DNA of 64,000 nucleotides from Natronoglycomyces albus (GTDB taxonomy: Bacteria; Actinomycetota; Actinomycetes; Mycobacteriales; Micromonosporaceae). Numbering within the stretch: the stretch's first letter is position 1; each line of letters begins with the position of its first letter. The position numbers were made by a program, and so were the translations under genes. The stretch is from the NCBI RefSeq assembly GCF_016925535.1, contig NZ_CP070496.1, forward strand, positions 3,348,001 through 3,412,000, in the 5' to 3' direction. Below the pieces are notes generated by a model. That model was not told the DNA's origin and did no database searches. It saw only the letters and a list, made by a program, of their open reading frames with translations. Below are positions 52,214 through 60,421 of the stretch, piece by piece.

Positions 52214-53401
52214 ATGCAAAAGAAATCCCTCCGTCGCGCAGCAATAGCCGTCGCTTCGGCCGGCGCACTAGCCGCGGGCTCCTTCGCACTCGTTTCGGCA
52301 CCGGCCAGCGCCGACAACACAGCACCCACCGGCGACGTACTGGGCGTCGACAACACCGACAAGATCCACGGCGAATACATTGTGGTGCTCAACTCCGAGC
52401 TATCCACTATGAACACCGGCGCATACGACGTGGATATCACCGCCCAGTGGGAGTTCATGAACGGCTTTGCCGCTCAGATGACTTACGCTCAGGCGCAGAA
52501 GATCGCCGCCGACCCCAACGTCAAGTTCGTCGAGCAAAACGCCGTGGTCACGATCCAAGACGCTGGCAGCCAGCCGAACCCACCTTCGTGGGGGCTGGAC
52601 CGTATCGACCAAGCGGACCTTCCTCTTGACGAGACCTACAACTACCCCAACACCGCATCAGACGTCACCGCCTACATCCTCGACACAGGTGTCAACTTGA
52701 CCCACGAAGACTTCGCCGGACGCATGGTCGAAGGCTACGACGCCGTAACCCCAGGTGGCGACGCCGACGACTGTCAGGGGCACGGCACGCACGTGGCCGG
52801 CACCGTGGCGGGTACTGAATACGGAGTGGCCAAGGGCGCCAGCATCTCTCCAGTGCGGGTCCTCGACTGCAATGGTTCGGGCTCCTACGCTGGCATCATC
52901 GACGGCATCGAATGGGCCACCGAGAACGCCTCGGGTCCCTCGGTAGCCAACATGAGCCTCGGTGGACCGTCTGACGCTTCGCTTAACGCGGCCGTCGACG
53001 CCTCCTCGGCCGCTGGCCTGACCCACGTCGTGGCCGCAGGAAACAGCGGTGACAACGCCTGCAACTACTCCCCGGCCGGTGCGGACAGCGCCATCACCGT
53101 TGGTTCGACGACCAGCACCGATGCTCGCTCATCGTTCTCCAGCCTGGGCGAATGTGTTGACTTGTTCGCTCCTGGTTCGGACATCACCGCGCCTTGGATC
53201 GGAAGCGACACCGCCACCAACACCATTAGCGGAACCTCGATGGCTTCGCCGCACGTGGCCGGTGCCGCCGCCTTGTTCCTACAGGACAACCCGGACGCCT
53301 CCCCTGAGGACGTTCGCGCTCACCTGACCTCCACCGCTTCGGAAGGCAAGGTCGGCAACCCGGGCACCGGAAGCCCGAACCTGCTGCTCTTCGTCGGATA
53401 G
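52214..53401 (+). CDS. Secreted subtilase without P-domain, protease F
   Basis: The product is 395 aa from ATG 52214 (GAGGAGA upstream). It has a signal peptide (cut near ASA, 33), I9 propeptide, and S8 domain with Asp 157, His 190, Asn 277 (AAGNSGDNACNYSP) and Ser 342 ([12 protein letters not shown]). It is more distant from A-E: the mature part starts DNTAPTGDVLG rather than [10 protein letters not shown]. It is probably secreted. A strong terminator follows. Confidence 0.93.
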   Translation: MQKKSLRRAAIAVASAGALAAGSFALVSAPASADNTAPTGDVLGVDNTDKIHGEYIVVLNSELSTMNTGAYDVDITAQWEFMNGFAAQMTYAQAQKIAADPNVKFVEQNAVVTIQDAGSQPNPPSWGLDRIDQADLPLDETYNYPNTASDVTAYILDTGVNLTHEDFAGRMVEGYDAVTPGGDADDCQGHGTHVAGTVAGTEYGVAKGASISPVRVLDCNGSGSYAGIIDGIEWATENASGPSVANMSLGGPSDASLNAAVDASSAAGLTHVVAAGNSGDNACNYSPAGADSAITVGSTTSTDARSSFSSLGECVDLFAPGSDITAPWIGSDTATNTISGTSMASPHVAGAAALFLQDNPDASPEDVRAHLTSTASEGKVGNPGTGSPNLLLFVG

Positions 53402-53458
53402 CAGCGGTGCCTCACCAGGGGCCACCGAATTCTCGATAAACAAACGCACACCTTTCAC

Positions 53459-53487
53459 AGTGGGGCCCGCCTGCGGCGGGCCCCACT
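53459..53487 (+). terminator. Terminator after protease F
   Basis: A 12-bp stem (AGTGGGGCCCGC/GCGGGCCCCACT) with a 5-nt loop lies 58 nt after the stop. Confidence 0.75.
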
Positions 53488-53609
53488 TATGTATGCGCAC
53501 AATTTCGGTGGACAGCTCAGTTACCCGAGGGCCTCGCCAAAGCTGGGGCAGGTGCACCGTCACCGTTCAATCGGCCCCTGTGGACTGCTGCGATCGGTAC
53601 GCTAAGAGG

Positions 53610-55067
53610 ATGCGATGCGTGGTGTTCGGGGGAACTGGTTATATCGGCGGGCGGCTCGTACCAGAGCTCTTGCACAATGGTTACAACGTGTGTGTCGTCG
53701 CTCGGCACCCCGAGAAACTGCGCGAAACGCCGTGGGCGTCATTGGTCGAGGTGGTACAGGGCGACGTGACCGACGCCGACAGTATCCGCACGGTCCTGGC
53801 CCCCGGCGATGTCATCTACTACCTCGTGCATTCTCTCAATCGGTCCGACTTTGTCTCACTGGACCGCGAAGCGGCTCGAAATGTGGCCCGCGCCGCTGAG
53901 GAAGCAAACGCCAAGCGCATCATATATTTGGGCGGCATCATGCCCGAAGGCAATGACTTCTCCGCTCATTTGGCCTCCCGTAATGAGGTCGGACGCACCT
54001 TTGTGGATAGCGGTGTGCCCACCACCGTATTGCAGGCGGCCGTCATCATCGGGTCTGGATCGGCCAGCTTTGAGATGCTGCGCTACCTGACCGAACGACT
54101 ACCCGCGATGATTACCCCCCGCTGGGTCCACAATCGCATCCAACCCATCGCGGTGCGCGATGTGCTGCACTACCTGGTCGCCAGCGCTGTCTCCCCCGCG
54201 CGGGGGTCGCACGTGTTCGACATCGGCGGCCCCGAAGTGCTTTCCTACCTAGACATGATGCGGCGATATGCGCGCATCGCCGGCCTGCGTCGACGGATCA
54301 TTGTTCCCGTGCCGCTGCTGTCGCCGTGGCTCTCAGCGCAGTGGGTGAACTTGGTGACTCCGGTGCCGCGCAGTATCGCGGTGCCCCTGATCGAGTCGCT
54401 AGTTCATGAGCTGGTGTGTCGGCAAGGCGAGGTGTCGGCTCATATTCCACCACCGGAAGCCGGTTTGACCTCATATGAGGATGCGGTGCGGTTGGCGCTG
54501 GATAAGATCCGCGCTTTGGACGTGGCGTCGCGCTGGTCGGACGCGGCCTGGCCGCAAGCCCCCTCCGATCCACTACCAACAGACCCTCAGTGGTCCGGTG
54601 GTTCGATCTACGAAGATGTGCGGCAGCGGCAGACCACTGCCGACCCACAGGTCTTGTGGGAGGTCATCGAGTCGATCGGCGGCGAGTCGGGTTGGTATTC
54701 GTTTCCCCTGGCATGGTCGGTGCGGGGCTGGGCAGATCGGGTGGTGGGCGGAGTGGGGTTGCGCCGAGGTCGAAGGCACCCGCACCGTCTGACTGTGGGT
54801 GAGGCTCTGGACTGGTGGCGGGTGGAAAGTCTCGAGCGTGGACGCCTGTTGCGGTTGCGAGCCGAAATGAAGCTGCCGGGCCGGGCCTGGTTGGAGTTGA
54901 GCGTGGAGACCGCTGAGGGAGCGGACACCGTATATCGCCAGCGCGCGATTTTCGAACCGCGAGGTTTCGGTGGTCACTTCTATTGGAAGGCAGTCTCGCC
55001 CTTCCATGGAATTGTTTTTGGCGGGATGCTGCGCAATATCACGTCTGCGGCGGAGGAGTCTCCGTAA
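53610..55067 (+). CDS. NAD(P)-binding SDR protein with DUF2867 domain
   Basis: The product is 485 aa. ATG 53610 follows TACGCT (53598-53603) by six nt, so a leaderless mRNA is possible; GTG 53619 has AGAGG at good spacing. The N-terminal Rossmann motif is VFGGTGYIGGRLVPELLHNG. Residues about 120-330 are NmrA-like (MPEGNDFSAHLASRNEVGRT). The C-terminal about 150 residues are a DUF2867 domain (WYSFPLAWSVRGWADRVVGG). Related proteins are found in carotenoid and quinone-related loci but the substrate is unknown. It is an unrelated insert in the protease array. Confidence 0.8.
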   Translation: MRCVVFGGTGYIGGRLVPELLHNGYNVCVVARHPEKLRETPWASLVEVVQGDVTDADSIRTVLAPGDVIYYLVHSLNRSDFVSLDREAARNVARAAEEANAKRIIYLGGIMPEGNDFSAHLASRNEVGRTFVDSGVPTTVLQAAVIIGSGSASFEMLRYLTERLPAMITPRWVHNRIQPIAVRDVLHYLVASAVSPARGSHVFDIGGPEVLSYLDMMRRYARIAGLRRRIIVPVPLLSPWLSAQWVNLVTPVPRSIAVPLIESLVHELVCRQGEVSAHIPPPEAGLTSYEDAVRLALDKIRALDVASRWSDAAWPQAPSDPLPTDPQWSGGSIYEDVRQRQTTADPQVLWEVIESIGGESGWYSFPLAWSVRGWADRVVGGVGLRRGRRHPHRLTVGEALDWWRVESLERGRLLRLRAEMKLPGRAWLELSVETAEGADTVYRQRAIFEPRGFGGHFYWKAVSPFHGIVFGGMLRNITSAAEESP

Positions 55068-55127
55068 CAACCTGTGGATTGGGGCTGGCAAGGACCTGTG
55101 GGTTCCTTTCTTCACGTCCAGCCATTA

Positions 55128-55145
55128 AGAGCTCCTGTCAGGTTT
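55128..55145. repeat. Solo terminal repeat of the MITE family
   Basis: AGAGCTCCTGTCAGGTTT matches the 18-bp end of the 164-bp element with one change, preceded by TTA. No other half is near except the full copy 3 starting 358 nt away. It may be a relic of a decayed or larger parent element. Confidence 0.55.
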
Positions 55146-55170
55146 GACGGCTCATCGCATTGGATGGAGT

Positions 55171-55215
55171 AAAGACGATGTGGCGGCTTTGGTAGCGGGC
55201 CGCCACATCGTCTTT
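55171..55215 (+). terminator. Terminator after the SDR gene
   Basis: A 16-bp stem (AAAGACGATGTGGCGG/CCGCCACATCGTCTTT) with a 13-nt loop, ending in TTTGCTTT. It lies about 100 nt after the SDR gene. Confidence 0.82.
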
Positions 55216-55485
55216 GCTTTAGTTCATCTCGGGGCTTCGCACGGCGCTAGGTGATGTCGATAAAGCTCCGGTAAGTATCTATATTCGGCTTAATTCGATT
55301 GGGTAAGCGTTCTCAATCGGGCTAACTGGCGAATTTTCCCGTTGGCGGGCTTCACCTTTTTCTTTCCGCGACCAGGAGGTCCCCCATTAAGTGAGACCCG
55401 GGGTTACCCTGCTGCGCGTTCGCTCTTGGAACTGAGGTGAAAGACGTCGCCTGAATTCCTGTCGATTGCTTGACCATCTCAACTA

Positions 55486-55649
55486 AGAGCTCCTATCAGG
55501 TTTGTTTCCGTGGCGAGGATGGTGTGCTGTCAGTGCGTGGGGAGGCGGAGGCCCTTGTTCATACCCAGCGGATATGGGCAAGGGCCGACAACGCGGCCAG
55601 GCGCGACATCACTCCACCGCAGTAGGAAGAGAAACCTGATAGGAGCTCT
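55486..55649 (+). mobile_element. MITE-like 164-bp element, copy 3
   Basis: It has the 18-bp TIRs AGAGCTCCTATCAGGTTT and AAACCTGATAGGAGCTCT with no mismatch. The body is near-identical to copy 1. TAA flanks both sides outside GAGCTC, as in copy 2. It ends 3 nt before repeat family B copy 2. No other gene is visible in 55216-55813. Confidence 0.87.
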
Positions 55650-55652
55650 AAG

Positions 55653-55752
55653 GAGGCTTACGCACAAGTGCACATTCAAGGCCGCAGGAGGCGAAGTTTA
55701 CGACGGCAGACGAGTCGACGAGAACACCGAAAGCACCTCTTTCACGAGCCTC
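55653..55752 (-). repeat. 100-bp palindromic repeat family B, copy 2
   Basis: In reverse orientation to the copy at 37198-37299, sharing most of the body including the GTAAACTTCGCCTCCTGCGG block (seen here on the minus strand). It starts 3 nt after the MITE copy 3. Confidence 0.72.
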
Positions 55753-55813
55753 AATGATTCCTGTGACCACGGATGCGCTCTGCCCCATACGATTCCATGC
55801 CATCCATGAGTCA

Positions 55814-55841
55814 TTTACATTCATCTATTTGTTGCTATGAT
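55814..55841 (+). promoter_or_regulatory. Subtilase promoter candidate without hairpin, site 7
   Basis: TTTACA (55814-55819), 16 bp, TATGAT (55836-55841). Downstream I cannot find the 7-bp hairpin of the other six promoters. Confidence 0.5.
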
Positions 55842-56055
55842 TGGACAACGGCTACCCTGCCCAGCCTTCCCCATTGACCCCAGGAATGACCGGAATCGGC
55901 ACGCCTTTTGCCACGAGACTGACCGCCAAAAGGAAAGGGTTAACGCTGCTGATACGAACGACGCGATAATGGCGTCGTCGCCACACATCTCAAGGCAGCT
56001 CGTAGCGAAAGAGCGACCCGATCGACGGCTCTCCGCAAACACTGGAGACCCCAAC

Positions 56056-57246
56056 ATGGCAGCAATATCTCTGCGGCGCACCAGCCTCGCTCTGGTTTCG
56101 GCCAGTGCGCTCCTCATCGGCGCGATGACCTTGGCCCCCACGATGGCTACCGCCGATGTATCCCAGGACCGAGCGCAAGTGCTCGGCATCGACGATCCCG
56201 ACAAGATCCCCGGCAGTTACATAGTCGGTTTGCACAGTGAGCTTTCCACCACCAGTGTCGATCAGCTCGCCCTCCAATATGAAGCGACTGTATCCGCTCA
56301 GTGGAGTGTCATTGACGGATTCGCCGCCCAGATGTCTCACGCCCAAGCCGAACGGCTCGCGGCACACCCCGATGTCGAGTTTGTCGAACAGGACGCTCGC
56401 GTACACATTCCCGTCGGTGTCAAACCCACTCCGCCTGGCTGGAACCTCGATCGCATCGACCAGCGGTACCTTCCGCTGGATGGCATATACGATCCGTTGA
56501 ACAACGGCGCCGGGGTTGACATCTATATCCTCGATACCGGCATCTTCGCGGGCCACAACGACTTTGGAGGACGAGTCGGTGCCGGATACGACGCTGTCGG
56601 CGGCGGCACCGACGACTGCCAAGGCCACGGCACCTTCATAGCCGGGATTGCCGGAGGCACCCACTATGGAGTAGCCGCCGAGGCCAACCTGATTCCCGTG
56701 CGGGTGCTCAATTGCCACGGCTCGGGCTCGGTCGCGGGCATCATCGACGGTATCGACTGGATCGTCAACGACGCTTCCTCAACTGTGATCGCCAATGCGA
56801 GCATTGGCGGCATGTTGAACACCTCCCTCAACAATGCGGTGGACGCGGCCTTCGCCGCAGGGGTGTTCTTCGTGACTGGAGCTGGCAGCTCCAACGCCAA
56901 CGCCTGCAACTTCTCCCCCGCTAGCGCCCAGGGCGCATACGTGGCGGCGGCGACTAACATCAACGACACGGTTCCGCCGCAGTCGAACTGGGGCCCCTGC
57001 GTTGACATTTACGCGCCCGGAGTGAACATCACTGGGCCGGGTATCGGTGGACCCAATGACACGATAACCATGAGTGGTGGCTCATTCGCCGCGCCGCACG
57101 TGGCTGGGGCGGGGGCGATCGTGCTGCATGACAACCCTGGTTTCTCGGCCGCGGACATCGCCAGCTGGCTAAGCCAGAACTGCACCAGCGGCGTGATCGT
57201 GAATCCGAACGGCCCGGACTGCCTCCTGTATGTCGGCCAAGACTAA
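56056..57246 (+). CDS. Divergent secreted subtilase, protease G
   Basis: The product is 396 aa from ATG 56056, the first start that gives a proper signal peptide (SLALVSASALLIGAMTLAPT, cut near ATA). It has an I9 propeptide and an S8-type domain with Asp 160 (ILDTG), His 191 (GHGTFIAG) and Ser 343 (SGGSFAAPHVAG). The oxyanion-hole Asn of the other six is replaced: VASGN becomes VTGAGS, with Ser 278 in that position. The Ser motif is GGSF rather than GTSM. The protein may have weak or altered activity. It lacks a P-domain. Confidence 0.85.
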   Translation: MAAISLRRTSLALVSASALLIGAMTLAPTMATADVSQDRAQVLGIDDPDKIPGSYIVGLHSELSTTSVDQLALQYEATVSAQWSVIDGFAAQMSHAQAERLAAHPDVEFVEQDARVHIPVGVKPTPPGWNLDRIDQRYLPLDGIYDPLNNGAGVDIYILDTGIFAGHNDFGGRVGAGYDAVGGGTDDCQGHGTFIAGIAGGTHYGVAAEANLIPVRVLNCHGSGSVAGIIDGIDWIVNDASSTVIANASIGGMLNTSLNNAVDAAFAAGVFFVTGAGSSNANACNFSPASAQGAYVAAATNINDTVPPQSNWGPCVDIYAPGVNITGPGIGGPNDTITMSGGSFAAPHVAGAGAIVLHDNPGFSAADIASWLSQNCTSGVIVNPNGPDCLLYVGQD

Positions 57247-57268
57247 CGACAGCGCCCCGTGAGGAGTA

Positions 57269-57298
57269 AGGGGTAGTCGGTGCGGCTGCCCCTCTTTT
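57269..57298 (+). terminator. Terminator after protease G
   Basis: An 8-bp stem (AGGGG-AG/CT-CCCCT with a wobble) and loop are followed by CTTTTATT. Confidence 0.75.
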
Positions 57299-57317
57299 AT
57301 TGCGCTCCTTAGAGCTC

Positions 57318-58577
57318 CTAGGTGGTAGCCGCCTTCTTTTCAACAGGCCGGTCGAGTTCATCCTCCACGTAGATATCACGCACGATGTGTCGACCGACGA
57401 TGCTGAAGATGACGATAAGCGCGAACATGAAGATCATCGGCGCGTTCCATCCTCCGGTAACGCTGTAGAGGACGCCAACGACGAACGGTCCCAGCCCGGA
57501 GATGAGGTATCCGCCCGATTGTGAGAATGCCGAAAGCGCGGCGGTGCCCTCGTGAGTGCGGGCGCGCAGCCCGAACAGGGTCAGGCACAGCGGGAAAGAT
57601 CCCATGCCGACGACGATGAGGGTAAGCCACACCAGGGTGAGCCAGCCGGGCGGTCCGGCCCAGAGCCCGGCCAGACCGATTGGCAACGCGGCGATGATGA
57701 AGTAATACAAGAGTCTCTGGTCGCGGGTACGTGAGGCGAGCATGGGGATGACCATGTAGATCGGCACGGACATGAAGGTCAGATAGCCGAACAGGAATCC
57801 CGCTTCGGCGGGTGTGAAACCGTTGTCGCGCAAGATTTGCGGCAACCAACCGAACATGATGTAGGCGAAGGCCGATTGCAGCCCGAAGAACAGCATCATG
57901 TTGCGCGCCAGCTTCGAGCGCCACAGGCTGCTCACGGAGCGGGCGGTCGACGGTGAGTCCTCGTGGCCTCCACTGGTGTCTTTCCACCACATCCAAGGAA
58001 TGATCGCCAGCAGGGCGGGAATGGCCCATACGGCGATTGCGGGCCGCCATGAGCCGAACAGTTCGGCGAAGGGAACGGTCCCGGCCGCCGAGACAGTGGT
58101 TCCCAGCGCCAGGGCTGCGGAGTAGACCATCATGAGCGCACCGATGCGGTCGGGAAAGTGTTTCTTGATGACGCCAGGAATGGCGACGTTTCCGATGGCT
58201 CCGAAGGACAGGGCGACGGCGCTGAAGATGAGGAAGGTGACGGGGCCCTCGGCTACCGAGCGGGCGAAGAGCCCGATACTCATGATCACCAACGCGATCG
58301 AGATGACGTAGCGGTGGCCCCAGCGCCGGATGAGGGCCGGGGCGGTGATGCCGAACCCGGCAAAGGCCAGGACGGGCAAGGTGGTGAGGAGGCCAGCGGC
58401 AATAGGCGACATGCCCAGCCCGGTCTGCACTTCTTCCAAGACCGCACCGATGGAGGTGACGGCGGTACGCAGGTTGAGCGCGGCGAGGGCGATTCCGGCG
58501 ATGAGCAGCCAGGCGGTGAAGGGGATGGTGCGGTTGCGCGGCCCAGCGATGGGGTTGGTGGCGGCTTTGATCGCCAT
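57318..58577 (-). CDS. CynX/NimT-family MFS transporter 1
   Basis: The product is 419 aa with 12 hydrophobic helices. The first helix and loop (LAALNLRTAVTSIGAVLEEV) are typical of CynX/NimT transporters. It shares about half of its residues by eye with the two following MFS genes, for example TAALSAFSQSGGYLISGLGP. Members carry cyanate, nitroimidazole or other small organic acids. A 15-base site (AATCATGGGATGAAT) lies 51-65 nt upstream of its start, also present upstream of the MFS3/regulator gap. Confidence 0.87.
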   Translation of the reverse strand: MAIKAATNPIAGPRNRTIPFTAWLLIAGIALAALNLRTAVTSIGAVLEEVQTGLGMSPIAAGLLTTLPVLAFAGFGITAPALIRRWGHRYVISIALVIMSIGLFARSVAEGPVTFLIFSAVALSFGAIGNVAIPGVIKKHFPDRIGALMMVYSAALALGTTVSAAGTVPFAELFGSWRPAIAVWAIPALLAIIPWMWWKDTSGGHEDSPSTARSVSSLWRSKLARNMMLFFGLQSAFAYIMFGWLPQILRDNGFTPAEAGFLFGYLTFMSVPIYMVIPMLASRTRDQRLLYYFIIAALPIGLAGLWAGPPGWLTLVWLTLIVVGMGSFPLCLTLFGLRARTHEGTAALSAFSQSGGYLISGLGPFVVGVLYSVTGGWNAPMIFMFALIVIFSIVGRHIVRDIYVEDELDRPVEKKAATT

Positions 58578-58627
58578 ATGGGCCTCCTTAGCGTGAAGTC
58601 AGTATGCCTAACTCAATCGATTCATAG

Positions 58628-58642
58628 AATCATGGGATGAAT
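58628..58642. promoter_or_regulatory. Operator-like site upstream of MFS transporter 1
   Basis: AATCATGGGATGAAT, a near-palindrome (ATTCAT extends on the left as ATTCATAG). The same core appears at 61778-61792 (AATGATGGGATGAAT) and in looser form at 60381-60395 (AATCATTGTATGAAT). Confidence 0.6.
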
Positions 58643-58784
58643 TTGGCCTAGCCGTACAGAATAACACTTGTGCTGTGAATTTTGATCTCGTCTGTGACTA
58701 GAGGCACCGGACAAGCTCCCATACTGTGGGAGAAACCCCAGCTAACAGAGATCAGAGAGGTGGGACTCTGCGGGAGCCCCACCA

Positions 58785-60200
58785 CTAACGCCCCGCTGCT
58801 ACAACGTCCAGGCGTTCACGCGCTGAGCCCAACGAAACCGCATCAGTCTTGGCATTCTGCCCACTAGCCGGGTGCTGATTGATTCTTTCGACCTCGGCTG
58901 AGGGACCGGTTCGATCAGGCGCGATTTGGTCCTCAATGAAGTTGGGCCGCAAGAGGTACCGACCGGTCAACAACTGGCCGAACACCAACAGCAGGATGAT
59001 CGCAAACGGCACGGCCCAGCCGTCGGTCACCCCATAGCTCCAGCCCACCAGAAAGGGAGCCCCCGCCGCCAGCAGATAACCACTGGGTTGAGCGAATCCC
59101 GACAGTGCCGCCGTCCCATGGTGAGTGCGAGCCCGGGCGTTGAAAAACGTCAATGTCATCGGGAAGGTGCCCATGCCGATCCCCAGCAACGTCACCCACA
59201 GCCACATTTCCGGCCCCGTCAAACCAGCCAGAATCGCCACTAGCGCGATCGGGTAGCAGCTGATCATTACGTAGAAGACCCGCCGCGCCATCGTGGCGCG
59301 CAACGACAGCGCGGGCGTGGCCAGAAATACCGGGATGGTGACAAACACGAAGAACCCAAACATCGCCCCGGCTTCGGCCGGGCTGAACCCCGCGTCACGC
59401 AGCACTTGCGCCAACCACCCAAGCAGAATGTAGGAAGCTCCGTACTGACAGGCGCAAAAGAGCAAGATCATCTTGCCAATGGGGGTGCGCCATATCGAGG
59501 TGAACCGCAGGCCACCACGGGCGTTCCGGTTGGCTCCGGTATCGCTCTCAGGCCGCGGGTTCCACAGCAGCCACGGAACAATGGCCAGCATGGAGGGAAT
59601 GGCCCACACCGCCAGCGCCGGTCGCCAATCCCCCATCAGCTGTTCGGCTGGAACGGTCAAGAACGCGGCGAGTGCCCCGCCCAGGGCCAGCGAAACGGAG
59701 TAGGCGGTGGTGATGGAACCGGCCCGGTGCGGGAAATATTTCTTGATGATGCCGGGTAGGGCCACGTTGCCGACGGCCCCAGCGGCCAGCGACATGAGGC
59801 TAAAGAAAAGGAAGAGGCCCGCGTCCTCGCTCATGGCGCGCAGTATCAAACCGGCGCTCATGGCCACCAGCGCGCCGGACATGACGCTGCGGTGTCCCCA
59901 CCGACGGGTCATGACCGGGGTGATGGCCCCGAAAGCGGCGAAGGCGAGCACCGGCAAGGTGGTGAGCAGGCCGGTGAGTGCCTCGGGCATGGCTAGGCCC
60001 GTCCGAATCTCTTCCAGAATGACGCCGGTCGAGGTGACAGCGGTGCGGAGGTTCAGCGCGGCCAGGATGATGCCGGTGGCGAGCATCCAGAGGATGAACG
60101 AGGTACGGGCCGGGGAGTGACCGGAGGTGGGGTCGTCCTCGGGGATGTGGTGGGTCATGGTGCGGTCAAAGTTCTGCTGCGTCACTGTTTGTGAGGCCAT
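58785..60200 (-). CDS. CynX/NimT-family MFS transporter 2
   Basis: The product is 471 aa, with an N-terminal cytoplasmic extension of about 30 residues and 12 helices. It shares ILAALNLRTAVTSTGVILEE and TAALSGFAQPSGYLLAAGAP with its neighbours. A C-terminal tail of about 40 residues is present. It lies between MFS 1 and MFS 3, all on the minus strand, and the gaps (207 and 221 nt) suggest separate promoters. Confidence 0.87.
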   Translation of the reverse strand: MASQTVTQQNFDRTMTHHIPEDDPTSGHSPARTSFILWMLATGIILAALNLRTAVTSTGVILEEIRTGLAMPEALTGLLTTLPVLAFAAFGAITPVMTRRWGHRSVMSGALVAMSAGLILRAMSEDAGLFLFFSLMSLAAGAVGNVALPGIIKKYFPHRAGSITTAYSVSLALGGALAAFLTVPAEQLMGDWRPALAVWAIPSMLAIVPWLLWNPRPESDTGANRNARGGLRFTSIWRTPIGKMILLFCACQYGASYILLGWLAQVLRDAGFSPAEAGAMFGFFVFVTIPVFLATPALSLRATMARRVFYVMISCYPIALVAILAGLTGPEMWLWVTLLGIGMGTFPMTLTFFNARARTHHGTAALSGFAQPSGYLLAAGAPFLVGWSYGVTDGWAVPFAIILLLVFGQLLTGRYLLRPNFIEDQIAPDRTGPSAEVERINQHPASGQNAKTDAVSLGSARERLDVVAAGR

Positions 60201-60380
60201 TGCCGAGGTTCACCTCCGATTCACTTAGTCTGACGGGGAAGATCCTGCCTAAACATTGGATCTTGCGGGCACGTTAAGACTAACGCCGGAGTAGTGGCGC
60301 GGTAGACAATTTGTGATGTAAAAGACCGCTTGAACTTAGTGATGTGGCCCCTATGTCGCCACTTGTTTATACAGTTCGCA

Positions 60381-60395
60381 AATCATTGTATGAAT
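60381..60395. promoter_or_regulatory. Operator-like site upstream of MFS transporter 2
   Basis: AATCATTGTATGAAT, matching the other two sites in 12-13 of 15 bases. It lies about 180 nt upstream of the MFS 2 start and 27 nt beyond the MFS 3 stop. Confidence 0.45.
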
Positions 60396-60421
60396 ATTCA
60401 GAACAATTTGCTAACTCAAGT

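Noticed and set aside
57300-57325. TTAGAGCTCCTA near 57309 as another MITE end
   Set aside because: Only the first ten bases match and CAGGTTT is missing, so it is probably chance.
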